Notes: generated by a model not told the origin, from the sequence alone. Counted from the first letter of the stretch, positions 1 to 6,273 are shown. The stretch is DNA of 6,799 bases from JADFOB01 sp046753625 (GCA_046753625.1 JBHHUB010000201.1:1-6799); one strand, 5' to 3'. Made by a program: numbers and translations.

Positions 1-1391
1 CCCACACATATTCCGAGCGAGCAGGTATCCCCCGTCGTGCACGCGTTGGCGTCATTGCAGGGGGCCCCATTCACCCTCGCAGTCCAATCGATATTGTTGG
101 CCGCGGCGTTGCATTCCTCGCAACCGTTGGCGGGATTCGAATCACCTTGGTTGTAGCAGACACCCCCGATCAGGCAACTACCGGCGTTGACGGTGAACAC
201 GCAATTGGTGCCGTCAAAGGTGTCGGTCGTGCACGTCAAGCCATCGTCGCATGCCCCGATCGTTATGACGCCGGAACCAAACGTGTTCGGCACAATGGAC
301 GCCGCCGTCGCCGCAGCGGTGGCCTTGTTGATCAATGTAGGAAAGGAAATCGGGTGGTCGGGTAGGAAGCTCAGGCTCGTCGTCCCCACGCCCGTGGCGG
401 TCAACGTCAACGTCCCCACCACACCGTCGGCATTGACCGACCCGTTCGTAATGAATGCCGCGTATGCGACATCGCCGGATAGATCCGTCTCGTTGATCTC
501 AACCCAACCGTTGGCGGGCGGCGCCAGACCGAGGTCAAACGGCGTAATGCCCGTCAAGGTGAGCATGGTGTTATCGTAATGCAGCAATCCTTGCACCGCG
601 TTGACGAGCACGTTCATGTTCGTCGCTTCAAACGTAACCGTCACGTTGTCGCCCTGCTGCACGTTGCTCGAACCGGCCGCGACGTTGAGGTGAAAATCCA
701 CGGACGGTGGGTTGATCATGGTGTAGGTAATGTCCGACTCCGGGCTGTTGGCCAGGCCGCACGCGGCGGTACCGAAGACGGGGTTGCCGGTCGGGCCCGG
801 CGCAATCATCGGACTCCCATCGACAAGCGCCTGCATTTCCACGATCGCCACGCGCACCCAATTGATCGGCCCGTCTCCGACCGGTGAAGCGGCACAACCG
901 GCCCCGGGAACATAGGAACCGCTGAGGTCGTCGACGATTCCGGCCACATTGTCCGCCGTTCCGTTGGTCAAACCGGTAAAGAGCAGTCCATGAAAAATCC
1001 CCGCCGAGAACGGTGGTGTACCGGGCAAAACCACCGCCACCTCCAGCGGGTCGAATTGGATGTCCAAACTCACCGCAGAGAGGCCTGAGGGATGCGTCGT
1101 TTGGGCCCAGACCTCCACGAGAAAGGTCTCACCGGCCACAAATGCCGTCGCGTCGGAAAGCGGCAAGGTGGTGCTGGTGTCGGTAAAAGTAAGCGGTGGA
1201 TGCTTGGCCACGAGCCTCACGGAGACGGCCGGTCCGACCAATTGCTTGCCCCGACCCGTCCGAACAGGCGCCCGATCCAGTGCCTCCGCTGAAGCCCCCA
1301 CACATGCAAACAGCGCCAGCGCCAAGAACTGGATTTTCCGACCGGGCTTCCCGGCGGCAGGGGTATACGACGAACATCCGCTTCGTTTCAC
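1..1391 (-). CDS. Secreted protein with two cohesin-like domains and a Cys-rich module (protein C; C-terminus beyond left edge)
   Basis: The reverse strand is open through 463 codons and leaves the window without a stop, so the C-terminus is unseen. I chose the GTG at 1391 because GAGAGG (1406-1401) lies 9 bases upstream and a signal peptide follows: basic residues, then IQFLALALFACVGASAEA. An in-frame ATG at 1454 would add 21 residues but has no Shine-Dalgarno sequence. Domains in order: about 56-227, a beta-rich domain with GLSAVSLDIQFDP, paralogous to protein D; about 231-379, a second cohesin-like domain with GDNVTVTFEATN and LLHYDNTMLTLTGI; from 381 to the edge, a Cys-rich region beginning CDDGLTCTTDT, followed by a NPANGCEECN unit and CNDANACTTGDTC. 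It is probably exported and structural, acting at or outside the cell surface; no catalytic motif is seen. It lies 66 bases downstream of protein B on the same strand, probably in one transcript. The reading frame is certain; the cohesin assignment rests on pattern resemblance. Confidence 0.9.
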   Translation of the reverse strand, partial: MKRSGCSSYTPAAGKPGRKIQFLALALFACVGASAEALDRAPVRTGRGKQLVGPAVSVRLVAKHPPLTFTDTSTTLPLSDATAFVAGETFLVEVWAQTTHPSGLSAVSLDIQFDPLEVAVVLPGTPPFSAGIFHGLLFTGLTNGTADNVAGIVDDLSGSYVPGAGCAASPVGDGPINWVRVAIVEMQALVDGSPMIAPGPTGNPVFGTAACGLANSPESDITYTMINPPSVDFHLNVAAGSSNVQQGDNVTVTFEATNMNVLVNAVQGLLHYDNTMLTLTGITPFDLGLAPPANGWVEINETDLSGDVAYAAFITNGSVNADGVVGTLTLTATGVGTTSLSFLPDHPISFPTLINKATAAATAASIVPNTFGSGVITIGACDDGLTCTTDTFDGTNCVFTVNAGSCLIGGVCYNQGDSNPANGCEECNAAANNIDWTARVNGAPCNDANACTTGDTCSLGICV

Positions 1392-1400
1392 GATGATGGC

Positions 1401-1406
1401 CCTCTC
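1401..1406 (-). promoter_or_regulatory. Ribosome binding site deciding the GTG start of protein C
   Basis: On the minus strand GAGAGG stands 9 bases before the GTG at 1391. The competing in-frame ATG at 1454, only three bases beyond the stop codon of the upstream gene, has no purine-rich motif in front of it. The GTG start also places the hydrophobic signal segment about 20 residues from the N-terminus, which is acceptable for a secreted protein. Confidence 0.6.
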
Positions 1407-1457
1407 AAGTACGTCTGCTGCGGTGGCAACAGATCCGTCGCCGAATCCAATCATGAT

Positions 1458-4253
1458 TCAAGGAAAGCAAGTGGCGCAGGCGCCGCACGTCTGCCCGAAA
1501 CACCCGCTGAACACGCCGAAATCCCCCGTGCCCACGACGTACGCGCCCGTGGCCGGGTCCATATCTCCGTCGAAATTCGATGCCATACATGCGACATATT
1601 CCGTATCGCTCGGAAGATAGCTTCGCCCGAAGCAGCCGGAAAACAATCCGAAATCGCCCGTGCCGATCACATCGAATCCGTCGTTATCCAAGTCGAAGGG
1701 GCAATGGGTACACACATCGGCCACCTCGTCGCATTGCTCGCATCCGCCCGGGCAAGGGGCGCCGCTGCTTATGCAGACCCCCGCCTGGCACGTCTCCGTT
1801 CCATTGCAGAAGAGCGCATCGCCGCACGCCGCGCCGTCGGCCAGCGTCGTGTGCTGGCAGACCCCCAAAACCACGTCGCACGTGTCCGTGGTACAGGCAT
1901 TGGCATCATCGCAATGGATGTTGGTGATGCACTCCGGAATGAAGACCGGGTTCAAGCTGTAGACATCGATCGGGTCCAGCTCACCGGTTCCGTTCGAGTC
2001 AATGGCGTAAATCTGCTCAATCGTACGGATGCCGAGCACATCGTGCAGGTTGTCAAGATCGAGGAAAATAATGCTGGCGACGTTCGGCCCGCCGGGAACG
2101 TCGAGCGAGTCGATGTCCATCCCCTGCAATCCGCCGCTGAAACTGAGAAAGACGTATTCGCCCGGTGCGGCCGGCGCACCGGCCTCCACGTCAAGCACTT
2201 CCACGACGATGCCGAAATCGTCCGTCGCCCCCGTTTCCAGCGTGTTGTTGTTGCGCACGTTGGCGTCCACGATCGCCAACTCAAACGTGCGCGTCGTCGT
2301 GGCAAAGGAAAGACCGCTGCGCGGCTCCCCCACGCGGCCGGTGGGTTCGACGAAATGTAGACGCTCGGAGGGCGTGAACGTGCCCCCGAACGTAAGGATA
2401 TCCGGGTGGTTCAAACGCAGTGCCCGCAGCCCCGTCTGCGTCGTGTTGACCGTCTCATCGTAGGCGCCCGACCCGCTCGCCACTTCCGCAGAAAGCAAGA
2501 CCGTATCCAAGAGATCCAGCAAACCCGCCCCCGCCGCCGGTGCATTGATGAACGTAAACGGAAGCAGCGGATCCGGAAAATCTTCGATCAGCACATTTTG
2601 CACAAAGAAGCCGTCGTTCAGATCGGTCAACGGATCGGCCAGCATCGCCCCATGCCCACGACCGGCCTGAACCGCAAAGCCCAGATTGGCGGCGGCGTAG
2701 GCACCCAAATCCGTGGTTAGAAACTCATTGGCCACGCCGACCTGCGCCGGAATCCCTTGCACGGCCGCGAAAACCGTCGCCTGTCGCGGCAGGCCGTTCT
2801 CGTCGGTGCCGGTCGTTGGATTCAAGATGCGGGCGGTAATCGTTGTGGTCTGGACCGCATTGACCACCGCAGGGTCACCGACCGCCGTGTTGCTCGCCGT
2901 CACGGTCACCGAAGCGGTGGCCATCAGACCGTCTAGGCTGGAAGCGGGTGTCACCGCGATCCGCGGAAAGCCGAAGGCCTGCCCCACAACGCCCGTCGCT
3001 GCAACGTCGTTGACGAACGTGGCCACGGTTGGGTCGGAGGATACGCCAACCGTGGCCACCAGATCAATACCAAACGATCCGCCCAAGTTGGCGGACAACA
3101 CCCCCGGACGACCAACGGTCAACGGCAACACGTTGAACACTTGCTCGGGCGCCAGCGCTACGCCCAACTCGGGCGCCGACGTCGTCGAGCTTGCGCGGCC
3201 GGGCGTCGGGAAGAACGGTCCATCGTTGCGGACGTGCCGGTAGGCTCCCAGCGCGTCTGCGACCGGATCGTCATCGGCCGGGGTGGCGTTTTCCGTTGTC
3301 TTCGCCACATCAACAAACACACGGGCATAGCCGTTGGCCTTGCCCGGTGCGGGTTGTACACCGCTGGATTCCGGAACCTGCGGCACGAGCGGGGTAAAGG
3401 CGCCGCCCGCCGGCAGCGTCGATTCCAAATCAACTCCGTCGCCGGGGGAATAGGGTTGCCGAAGCACACGAAACTTCGTGTGGTCGTTGGCGGCAAACCC
3501 GTCCATCAGCGCGGTAGTGCTCAGCCCCAGCGCGTCGTTGTCCAAATGAGGATGCGCACCGGCGGGCAGGCAATCCAAAGCATGGGCATCGTCGCACAGC
3601 TCGACATAACCCGGTGAATCACGATTGACCAGCAGATACGCGCCGGATCCGTTTTGAACGACGCCGCTGGTAGCCTCCGACGGCAAGTCGATCAGCGACT
3701 CGGCGACCACGGGCGTGAAGTTGGTCGTACCGGTAAACTGATTTCCGTTGATGGGGAGAAACAGGTAATCCGCCGGTGGTGTCGTGATACCGCCGTTGAC
3801 CAGGCCGATGCGCGTTGATGGTGTCCCCGCCAGATCGACGGGCGGATTGCCGAAGTAGTCGACCCACCCCAAGACCACCACGCCACTTGGCGGGCGCGCC
3901 AGACCGGTCATGCCGTTGGCCGGGTTCAAGTCAAACGTAGGCAGATCGAAGCGGTAGTTCACCAGATTGACGCCGGAACTGATAAGATCGCCCTCGACCT
4001 CATAGAACGTCAGGTTCAACGCATCCGGGTTGAGCGACAGCGCCAAGTCAGCCAGCGTCGGCAAGTAAATCTCGATGAACTCCTGATGCGTGCTGGCAGC
4101 ATCACGAGCGACTGGACCGTCGGTAAGTCCGACCGGATCCGTGTAGACCTCGGTGATTATGGGATGATCCGGCGGAGCCGCAGCCGCGCGCCCGGCGAAG
4201 ACGACCGCAACCACCCACATGAGTAATGCGACAACCGATCTTTGGGTCATCAT
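1458..4253 (-). CDS. Large secreted protein: lamin-tail-like N-terminus, Cys-rich module, duplicated dockerin-like tail (protein B)
   Basis: The frame is open from 4373, but I place the start at the ATG at 4253 (or the adjacent ATG at 4250) because MMTQRSVVALLMWVVAVVFA then reads as a signal peptide ending near GRAAAA. The Shine-Dalgarno is weak (GTAGAGATGCC). The product is 931 residues, ending in TGA. Residues about 32-210 (IITEVYTDP, then HQEFIEIYLPTL, then GSGAYLLVNRDSPGYVEL) resemble the lamin-tail (LTD) fold found in bacterial surface proteins. Residues about 210-780 are not recognised; they are rich in Val, Thr, Ala and Asp, as in beta-sandwich proteins. Residues 781-852 are a Cys-rich module starting CDDANACTTDTCD. 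Residues 853-922 hold two copies of an acidic loop plus GTGDFG(L/V)FSGCFG, a dockerin-like duplication, and the chain ends CGACATCFP. It is probably extracellular or surface-anchored and calcium-binding. No enzyme motif is seen. Protein C follows 66 bases downstream; protein D is divergent. Confidence 0.92.
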   Translation of the reverse strand: MMTQRSVVALLMWVVAVVFAGRAAAAPPDHPIITEVYTDPVGLTDGPVARDAASTHQEFIEIYLPTLADLALSLNPDALNLTFYEVEGDLISSGVNLVNYRFDLPTFDLNPANGMTGLARPPSGVVVLGWVDYFGNPPVDLAGTPSTRIGLVNGGITTPPADYLFLPINGNQFTGTTNFTPVVAESLIDLPSEATSGVVQNGSGAYLLVNRDSPGYVELCDDAHALDCLPAGAHPHLDNDALGLSTTALMDGFAANDHTKFRVLRQPYSPGDGVDLESTLPAGGAFTPLVPQVPESSGVQPAPGKANGYARVFVDVAKTTENATPADDDPVADALGAYRHVRNDGPFFPTPGRASSTTSAPELGVALAPEQVFNVLPLTVGRPGVLSANLGGSFGIDLVATVGVSSDPTVATFVNDVAATGVVGQAFGFPRIAVTPASSLDGLMATASVTVTASNTAVGDPAVVNAVQTTTITARILNPTTGTDENGLPRQATVFAAVQGIPAQVGVANEFLTTDLGAYAAANLGFAVQAGRGHGAMLADPLTDLNDGFFVQNVLIEDFPDPLLPFTFINAPAAGAGLLDLLDTVLLSAEVASGSGAYDETVNTTQTGLRALRLNHPDILTFGGTFTPSERLHFVEPTGRVGEPRSGLSFATTTRTFELAIVDANVRNNNTLETGATDDFGIVVEVLDVEAGAPAAPGEYVFLSFSGGLQGMDIDSLDVPGGPNVASIIFLDLDNLHDVLGIRTIEQIYAIDSNGTGELDPIDVYSLNPVFIPECITNIHCDDANACTTDTCDVVLGVCQHTTLADGAACGDALFCNGTETCQAGVCISSGAPCPGGCEQCDEVADVCTHCPFDLDNDGFDVIGTGDFGLFSGCFGRSYLPSDTEYVACMASNFDGDMDPATGAYVVGTGDFGVFSGCFGQTCGACATCFP
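1494..1538 (-). repeat. Second copy of the GTGDFG-x-FSGCFG unit in protein B
   Basis: Residues 906-920 of protein B read VVGTGDFGVFSGCFG. They match residues 862-876 (VIGTGDFGLFSGCFG, at 1626-1670) at 13 of 15 positions, with a period of 44 codons (132 bases). Each copy follows an acidic loop (D854-L-D-N-D-G, then D895-G-D-M-D), so this is an internal duplication of an EF-hand-like half-dockerin. Several codons differ between the copies, so the duplication is not recent. Confidence 0.8.
1626..1670 (-). repeat. First copy of the GTGDFG-x-FSGCFG unit in protein B
   Basis: Residues 862-876 of protein B, VIGTGDFGLFSGCFG, form the first half of the dockerin-like pair. The preceding acidic loop, D854-L-D-N-D-G-F-D, has plausible calcium ligands at D854, D856 and D858. 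The next conserved Asp, in GDFG (D867), falls two residues later than the twelfth position of a standard dockerin loop. Confidence 0.8.
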
Positions 4254-4584
4254 GGCATCTCTACAAGCGTTAATGGTGTACCCGGGGCTCAACGTCCCCC
4301 CCTTGCATGACCATGGACGTTGCGGCGAATCACACAGGCGCCGATGAGGCCGGCGCGGTGTCGTTCGCCTCACCCATCCTAGTCGGAAGCGCGCATAACC
4401 GCAGACTTCCTTAGGGAATCCTTATATTCAAGCAATCCATTCATTCACTGCTTAAAGTCGAGCACCCACCGAGACGCTTGCACGTTCCGTTCCACAACAA
4501 TCGCCAGTGTGGCATTCCGCGCTTGGCGGCCGCCTGAGCCACGTTATGAGACGAAAGCGTGGGCAACCACACGACGGCGATCAC

Positions 4585-4621
4585 GCCCCACGAACGGATC
4601 ACGTGCGGTGATGCGTGGGGC
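4585..4621. repeat. Compound hairpin with two stacked stems
   Basis: GCCCCACG (4585-4592) pairs perfectly with CGTGGGGC (4614-4621). Inside it ATCAC (4598-4602) pairs with GTGAT (4608-4612) around a five-base loop, GTGCG. The stems are joined by an asymmetric internal loop, AACGG opposite a single G. No U-tract follows on either strand, so an intrinsic terminator is unlikely. It could be RNA structure upstream of protein D, or a protein-binding palindrome. Confidence 0.5.
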
Positions 4622-4683
4622 ATTTCGCCAAAACTGAGCACACGGTCGCACGTTGCCGGCCTCCGCCCGCAGCGCCGCCAAAC

Positions 4684-4729
4684 ACCGTTCGAAACGTGAC
4701 ACGTGGCCCCCCAACTACGACCGAACGGT
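4684..4729. repeat. Inverted repeat ACCGTTCG / CGAACGGT with a nested palindrome
   Basis: ACCGTTCG (4684-4691) and CGAACGGT (4722-4729) are perfect complements separated by 30 bases. The loop contains the palindrome ACGTG-A-CACGT (4694-4704). The right arm itself lies inside another inverted repeat, GACCG-AA-CGGTC (4719-4730). The overlap allows alternative pairings. Which one forms, and whether in DNA or RNA, cannot be told from sequence alone. Confidence 0.45.
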
Positions 4730-4736
4730 CCACCAG

Positions 4737-4762
4737 GGTTGCCGACGAGGTCGGTGCAAACC
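4737..4762. repeat. Small hairpin GGTTGCCGAC / GTCGGTGCAAACC
   Basis: CCGAC... reads into GTCGG across a GAG loop: CCGAC at 4742-4746 pairs with GTCGG at 4750-4754. After a short bulge, GGTTG (4737-4741) can pair with C-AA-CC within 4757-4762. It lies just downstream of the 4684-4729 repeat and may belong to the same structured segment. The pairing includes bulges and is less certain than that of its neighbours. Confidence 0.35.
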
Positions 4763-4873
4763 ACATCGGACGACCGCGCATCTCATGGATCGCACGGGCG
4801 CCGATGAATGACACACCTTGTCGCGGACCAGACGCGAATCCATCATGAATGCGGGATATCAGTGCCTTCGCCC

Positions 4874-4896
4874 GTGCCATCCAGATGCATCTGGCA
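4874..4896. repeat. 14-base perfect palindrome inside a GTGCCA/TGGCAC repeat
   Basis: CCAGATGCATCTGG (4881-4894) is a perfect palindrome with no spacer. It is overlapped by GTGCCA (4874-4879) and TGGCAC (4891-4896), which pair around a 12-base loop. The zero-spacer dyad suits a dimeric regulator about 140 bases upstream of the start of protein D. The alternative is a leader RNA hairpin. Confidence 0.45.
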
Positions 4897-4920
4897 CAGT
4901 ATGTGCTAAGCGTCTCCGGA

Positions 4921-4945
4921 ATGCTGCTGCGCCAGATTGCAGCAT
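4921..4945. repeat. Inverted repeat ATGCTGC / GCAGCAT
   Basis: ATGCTGC (4921-4927) and GCAGCAT (4939-4945) are perfect complements around an 11-base spacer. The repeat lies about 90 bases upstream of the start of protein D and just after the 4874-4896 palindrome. No poly-T follows, so it is not a standard terminator. Confidence 0.4.
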
Positions 4946-5019
4946 CTACGTTGTACCGGATGGCGAACGAAGGGGGACGCCCACCACACAATCGACGCCA
5001 AGGTCACGGACGGAGGAGC

Positions 5020-5026
5020 GGAAGGG
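5020..5026 (+). promoter_or_regulatory. Ribosome binding site for protein D
   Basis: GGAAGGG stands 8 bases before the ATG at 5035, with further purine-rich sequence (GGAGG at 5012-5016) upstream. A second candidate, GAGGA (5050-5054), stands 7 bases before an in-frame ATG at 5062. Either start gives a signal peptide, so the choice between them is moderately uncertain. Confidence 0.55.
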
Positions 5027-5034
5027 AAAGTCTC

Positions 5035-5910
5035 ATGAGAACAACAGGCGAGGACGCGCTCATGACTCGACACAGACGAAGACATCCAAACGGCTGGTGG
5101 CGATCCGTCATCACGCTGGTTTCTTTGGTCACTCCTTGTGGCGTTTTGGCAACAGAGATGAATGCAGAACAAGACGGGCCCGGCCCGACCCCCGCGGGCG
5201 GCCTTCCTTCGGTCAACATACGCCTCGTTGCCAAGGATGCCTTCAGTTTCGGACCCGAGGAGATCACCACGCAGCCCACGTCCGAAAACGTGTCCTTTCT
5301 CGCCGGATCGGTCTTCAATCTTGAAATCTGGGCGCAAACCGACGATCCGGGAGGCCTTTCCGCGGTCAGCCTGGATGTGCACTTCGATCCCGGAGCGGTC
5401 ATCGTCACCGGCAACAACAACTTTCCGTTTTCCGAAGGCATTTTCCATGGGTTCGTTTTCACGAGCCTGACGCACGGCACGGCGAACAACGTGACCGGAA
5501 CGGTCGAAGATATCAGCGGCGCGTACATCCCGGGTGGCGGGTGCATGGCTGATCCAACCGCCGTGGGTCCGCTGAATTGGTCGCGTGTGGCGGTCGTGGA
5601 AATGCAAGCTGTGGCCGACACCACTCCTACCATTGCAGCCAGCGGAACGGGGAATCCCGTTTTCGGTACGGCCGTCTGCGGCATGGGCAACAGCCCCGAA
5701 TCCAGCATCCACTACACGGGCATCAATACCAACACCGCGGATCTTAACGGCGACTCCGCGATCGACCTGCTTGACCACGCGTTCTTCCTTTCCTGTCAGT
5801 CGGCCCCGTCTGGTGGGCCGATCGACCCATCCTGCGGGGCGGCCGACAGCGACAGCGACGGAGACGTCGACTTGAACGATTGGGGCTGGTTCCAGACCCA
5901 TTTCCAATAG
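5035..5910 (+). CDS. Secreted cohesin-like protein with C-terminal type I dockerin (protein D)
   Basis: The start at 5035 gives 291 residues; an in-frame ATG at 5062, also with a ribosome site, gives 282. A basic N-terminus and WWRSVITLVSLVTPCGVLAT form a signal peptide. Residues about 59-231 are a beta-rich cohesin-like domain (LEIWAQ, GLSAVSLDVHFDP, NWSRVAVVEMQA) paralogous to the first domain of protein C; the block 135-231 aligns without gaps, 63 of 97 identical. Residues 236-291 are a dockerin with two complete calcium loops, D236-L-N-G-D-S-A-I-D-L-L-D and D271-S-D-S-D-G-D-V-D-L-N-D, with C254 and C267 between them placed for a disulfide; it ends WFQTHFQ. Dockerins bind calcium and classically dock to cohesins. 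In planctomycetes such tails are common, and their role there (surface attachment or complex formation) is little established. The protein is probably exported. It has no enzyme motif. The TAG stop is followed by a gene-free stretch. Confidence 0.92.
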   Translation: MRTTGEDALMTRHRRRHPNGWWRSVITLVSLVTPCGVLATEMNAEQDGPGPTPAGGLPSVNIRLVAKDAFSFGPEEITTQPTSENVSFLAGSVFNLEIWAQTDDPGGLSAVSLDVHFDPGAVIVTGNNNFPFSEGIFHGFVFTSLTHGTANNVTGTVEDISGAYIPGGGCMADPTAVGPLNWSRVAVVEMQAVADTTPTIAASGTGNPVFGTAVCGMGNSPESSIHYTGINTNTADLNGDSAIDLLDHAFFLSCQSAPSGGPIDPSCGAADSDSDGDVDLNDWGWFQTHFQ

Positions 5911-6044
5911 GCCACCCGGCGTCCCTTGGACAACGATGCTGAGCCGGCTGCTTGCACGCGCCTGCCACGCGCACGACCCCGGCACTCGGTGGGCAACGAC
6001 CACACGCCGCACTACCAAACGCCCAAACGCCGGCCCATCGGCCT

Positions 6045-6091
6045 GAGGGTCGCCACGAAGTGGTTTTCAAGGCAGGATGGCCGCGACCCTC
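6045..6091. repeat. 9-bp inverted repeat GAGGGTCGC / GCGACCCTC
   Basis: GAGGGTCGC (6045-6053) and GCGACCCTC (6083-6091) are perfect complements around a 29-base spacer. A smaller hairpin, CCAC-GAA-GTGG (6053-6063), overlaps the left arm by one base. It lies about 135 bases beyond the stop of protein D and has no following U-tract. It could be 3' structure of that message or part of an unannotated RNA. Confidence 0.45.
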
Positions 6092-6231
6092 GGGTGGGGT
6101 CTGCAGCCGCAATTGCGCCCTAAGAGGCGCGACCGTCGAAACGAGCGGCCCCGCGGCCCCGGGCATGAGACAGCTGAGTTCCCCGCGTCGGCGAGCATCA
6201 GCTATACTCCGCGGCCATGACACGGTGTCCG

Positions 6232-6273
6232 GCTCGCTGGACGAGTGATACCATAACCAGCGAGCATTGCTCG
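6232..6273. repeat. Overlapping, mutually exclusive hairpins
   Basis: GCTCGCTGG (6232-6240) pairs perfectly with CCAGCGAGC (6257-6265) around a 16-base loop. The right arm also belongs to CGAGCA-T-TGCTCG (6261-6273), so the two structures compete for the same bases. The octamer GCGAGCAT occurs both here (6260-6267) and at 6191-6198. Competing stems are typical of attenuators, but no U-tract or downstream gene start is seen to support that role. Confidence 0.4.

Larger units (their letters stand above)
4254..5034. other. Divergent intergenic region rich in inverted repeats, no convincing gene
   Basis: About 780 bases separate the starts of proteins B (minus) and D (plus). Several short open frames exist on both strands, but they mutually overlap, lack good ribosome sites and resemble nothing I know. 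The region must contain promoters for both flanking genes. An A+T-rich island near 4411-4460, with TATAAG on the minus strand at 4426-4421, is the best -10-like candidate for protein B, but no good -35 accompanies it. Several inverted repeats, listed separately, lie between 4585 and 4945. They could be operators, or structure in a long 5' leader of the plus-strand gene. I see no U-tract terminator, transposase or CRISPR repeat. Confidence 0.6.

Noticed and set aside
1449..1458. Palindrome AATCATGATT at the stop codon of protein B
   Set aside because: Ten bases with an A+T-rich core is expected by chance, and there is no U-tract or supporting structure.
1060..1620. A plus-strand open frame of 186 codons across the end of B and start of C
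   Set aside because: It lies antisense to two well-supported minus-strand genes and encodes no recognisable motif.
4254..4373. Upstream N-terminal extension of protein B (ATG at 4373)
   Set aside because: The extra 40 residues are Arg/Pro-rich and would bury the signal peptide; the ATG pair at 4253/4250 gives a normal secreted N-terminus.
4441..4991. Two minus-strand open frames (107 and 130 codons) in the intergenic region
   Set aside because: They overlap each other in different frames, lack clear ribosome sites and show no family resemblance; codon content looks like noncoding GC-rich DNA.
4849..5034. N-terminal extension of protein D (ATG at 4849)
   Set aside because: The extension contains the palindromes at 4881-4894 and 4921-4945 and would place 62 extra residues before the signal peptide; purine-rich ribosome sites precede 5035 and 5062 instead.
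4906..6018. A 370-codon open frame antisense to protein D
   Set aside because: It is longer than D, but its translation is Arg/Gly/Val-rich with no domain, signal or ribosome site. D on the plus strand has a signal peptide, a paralogous domain and a canonical dockerin, so the antisense frame is a by-product of GC-rich codon use.
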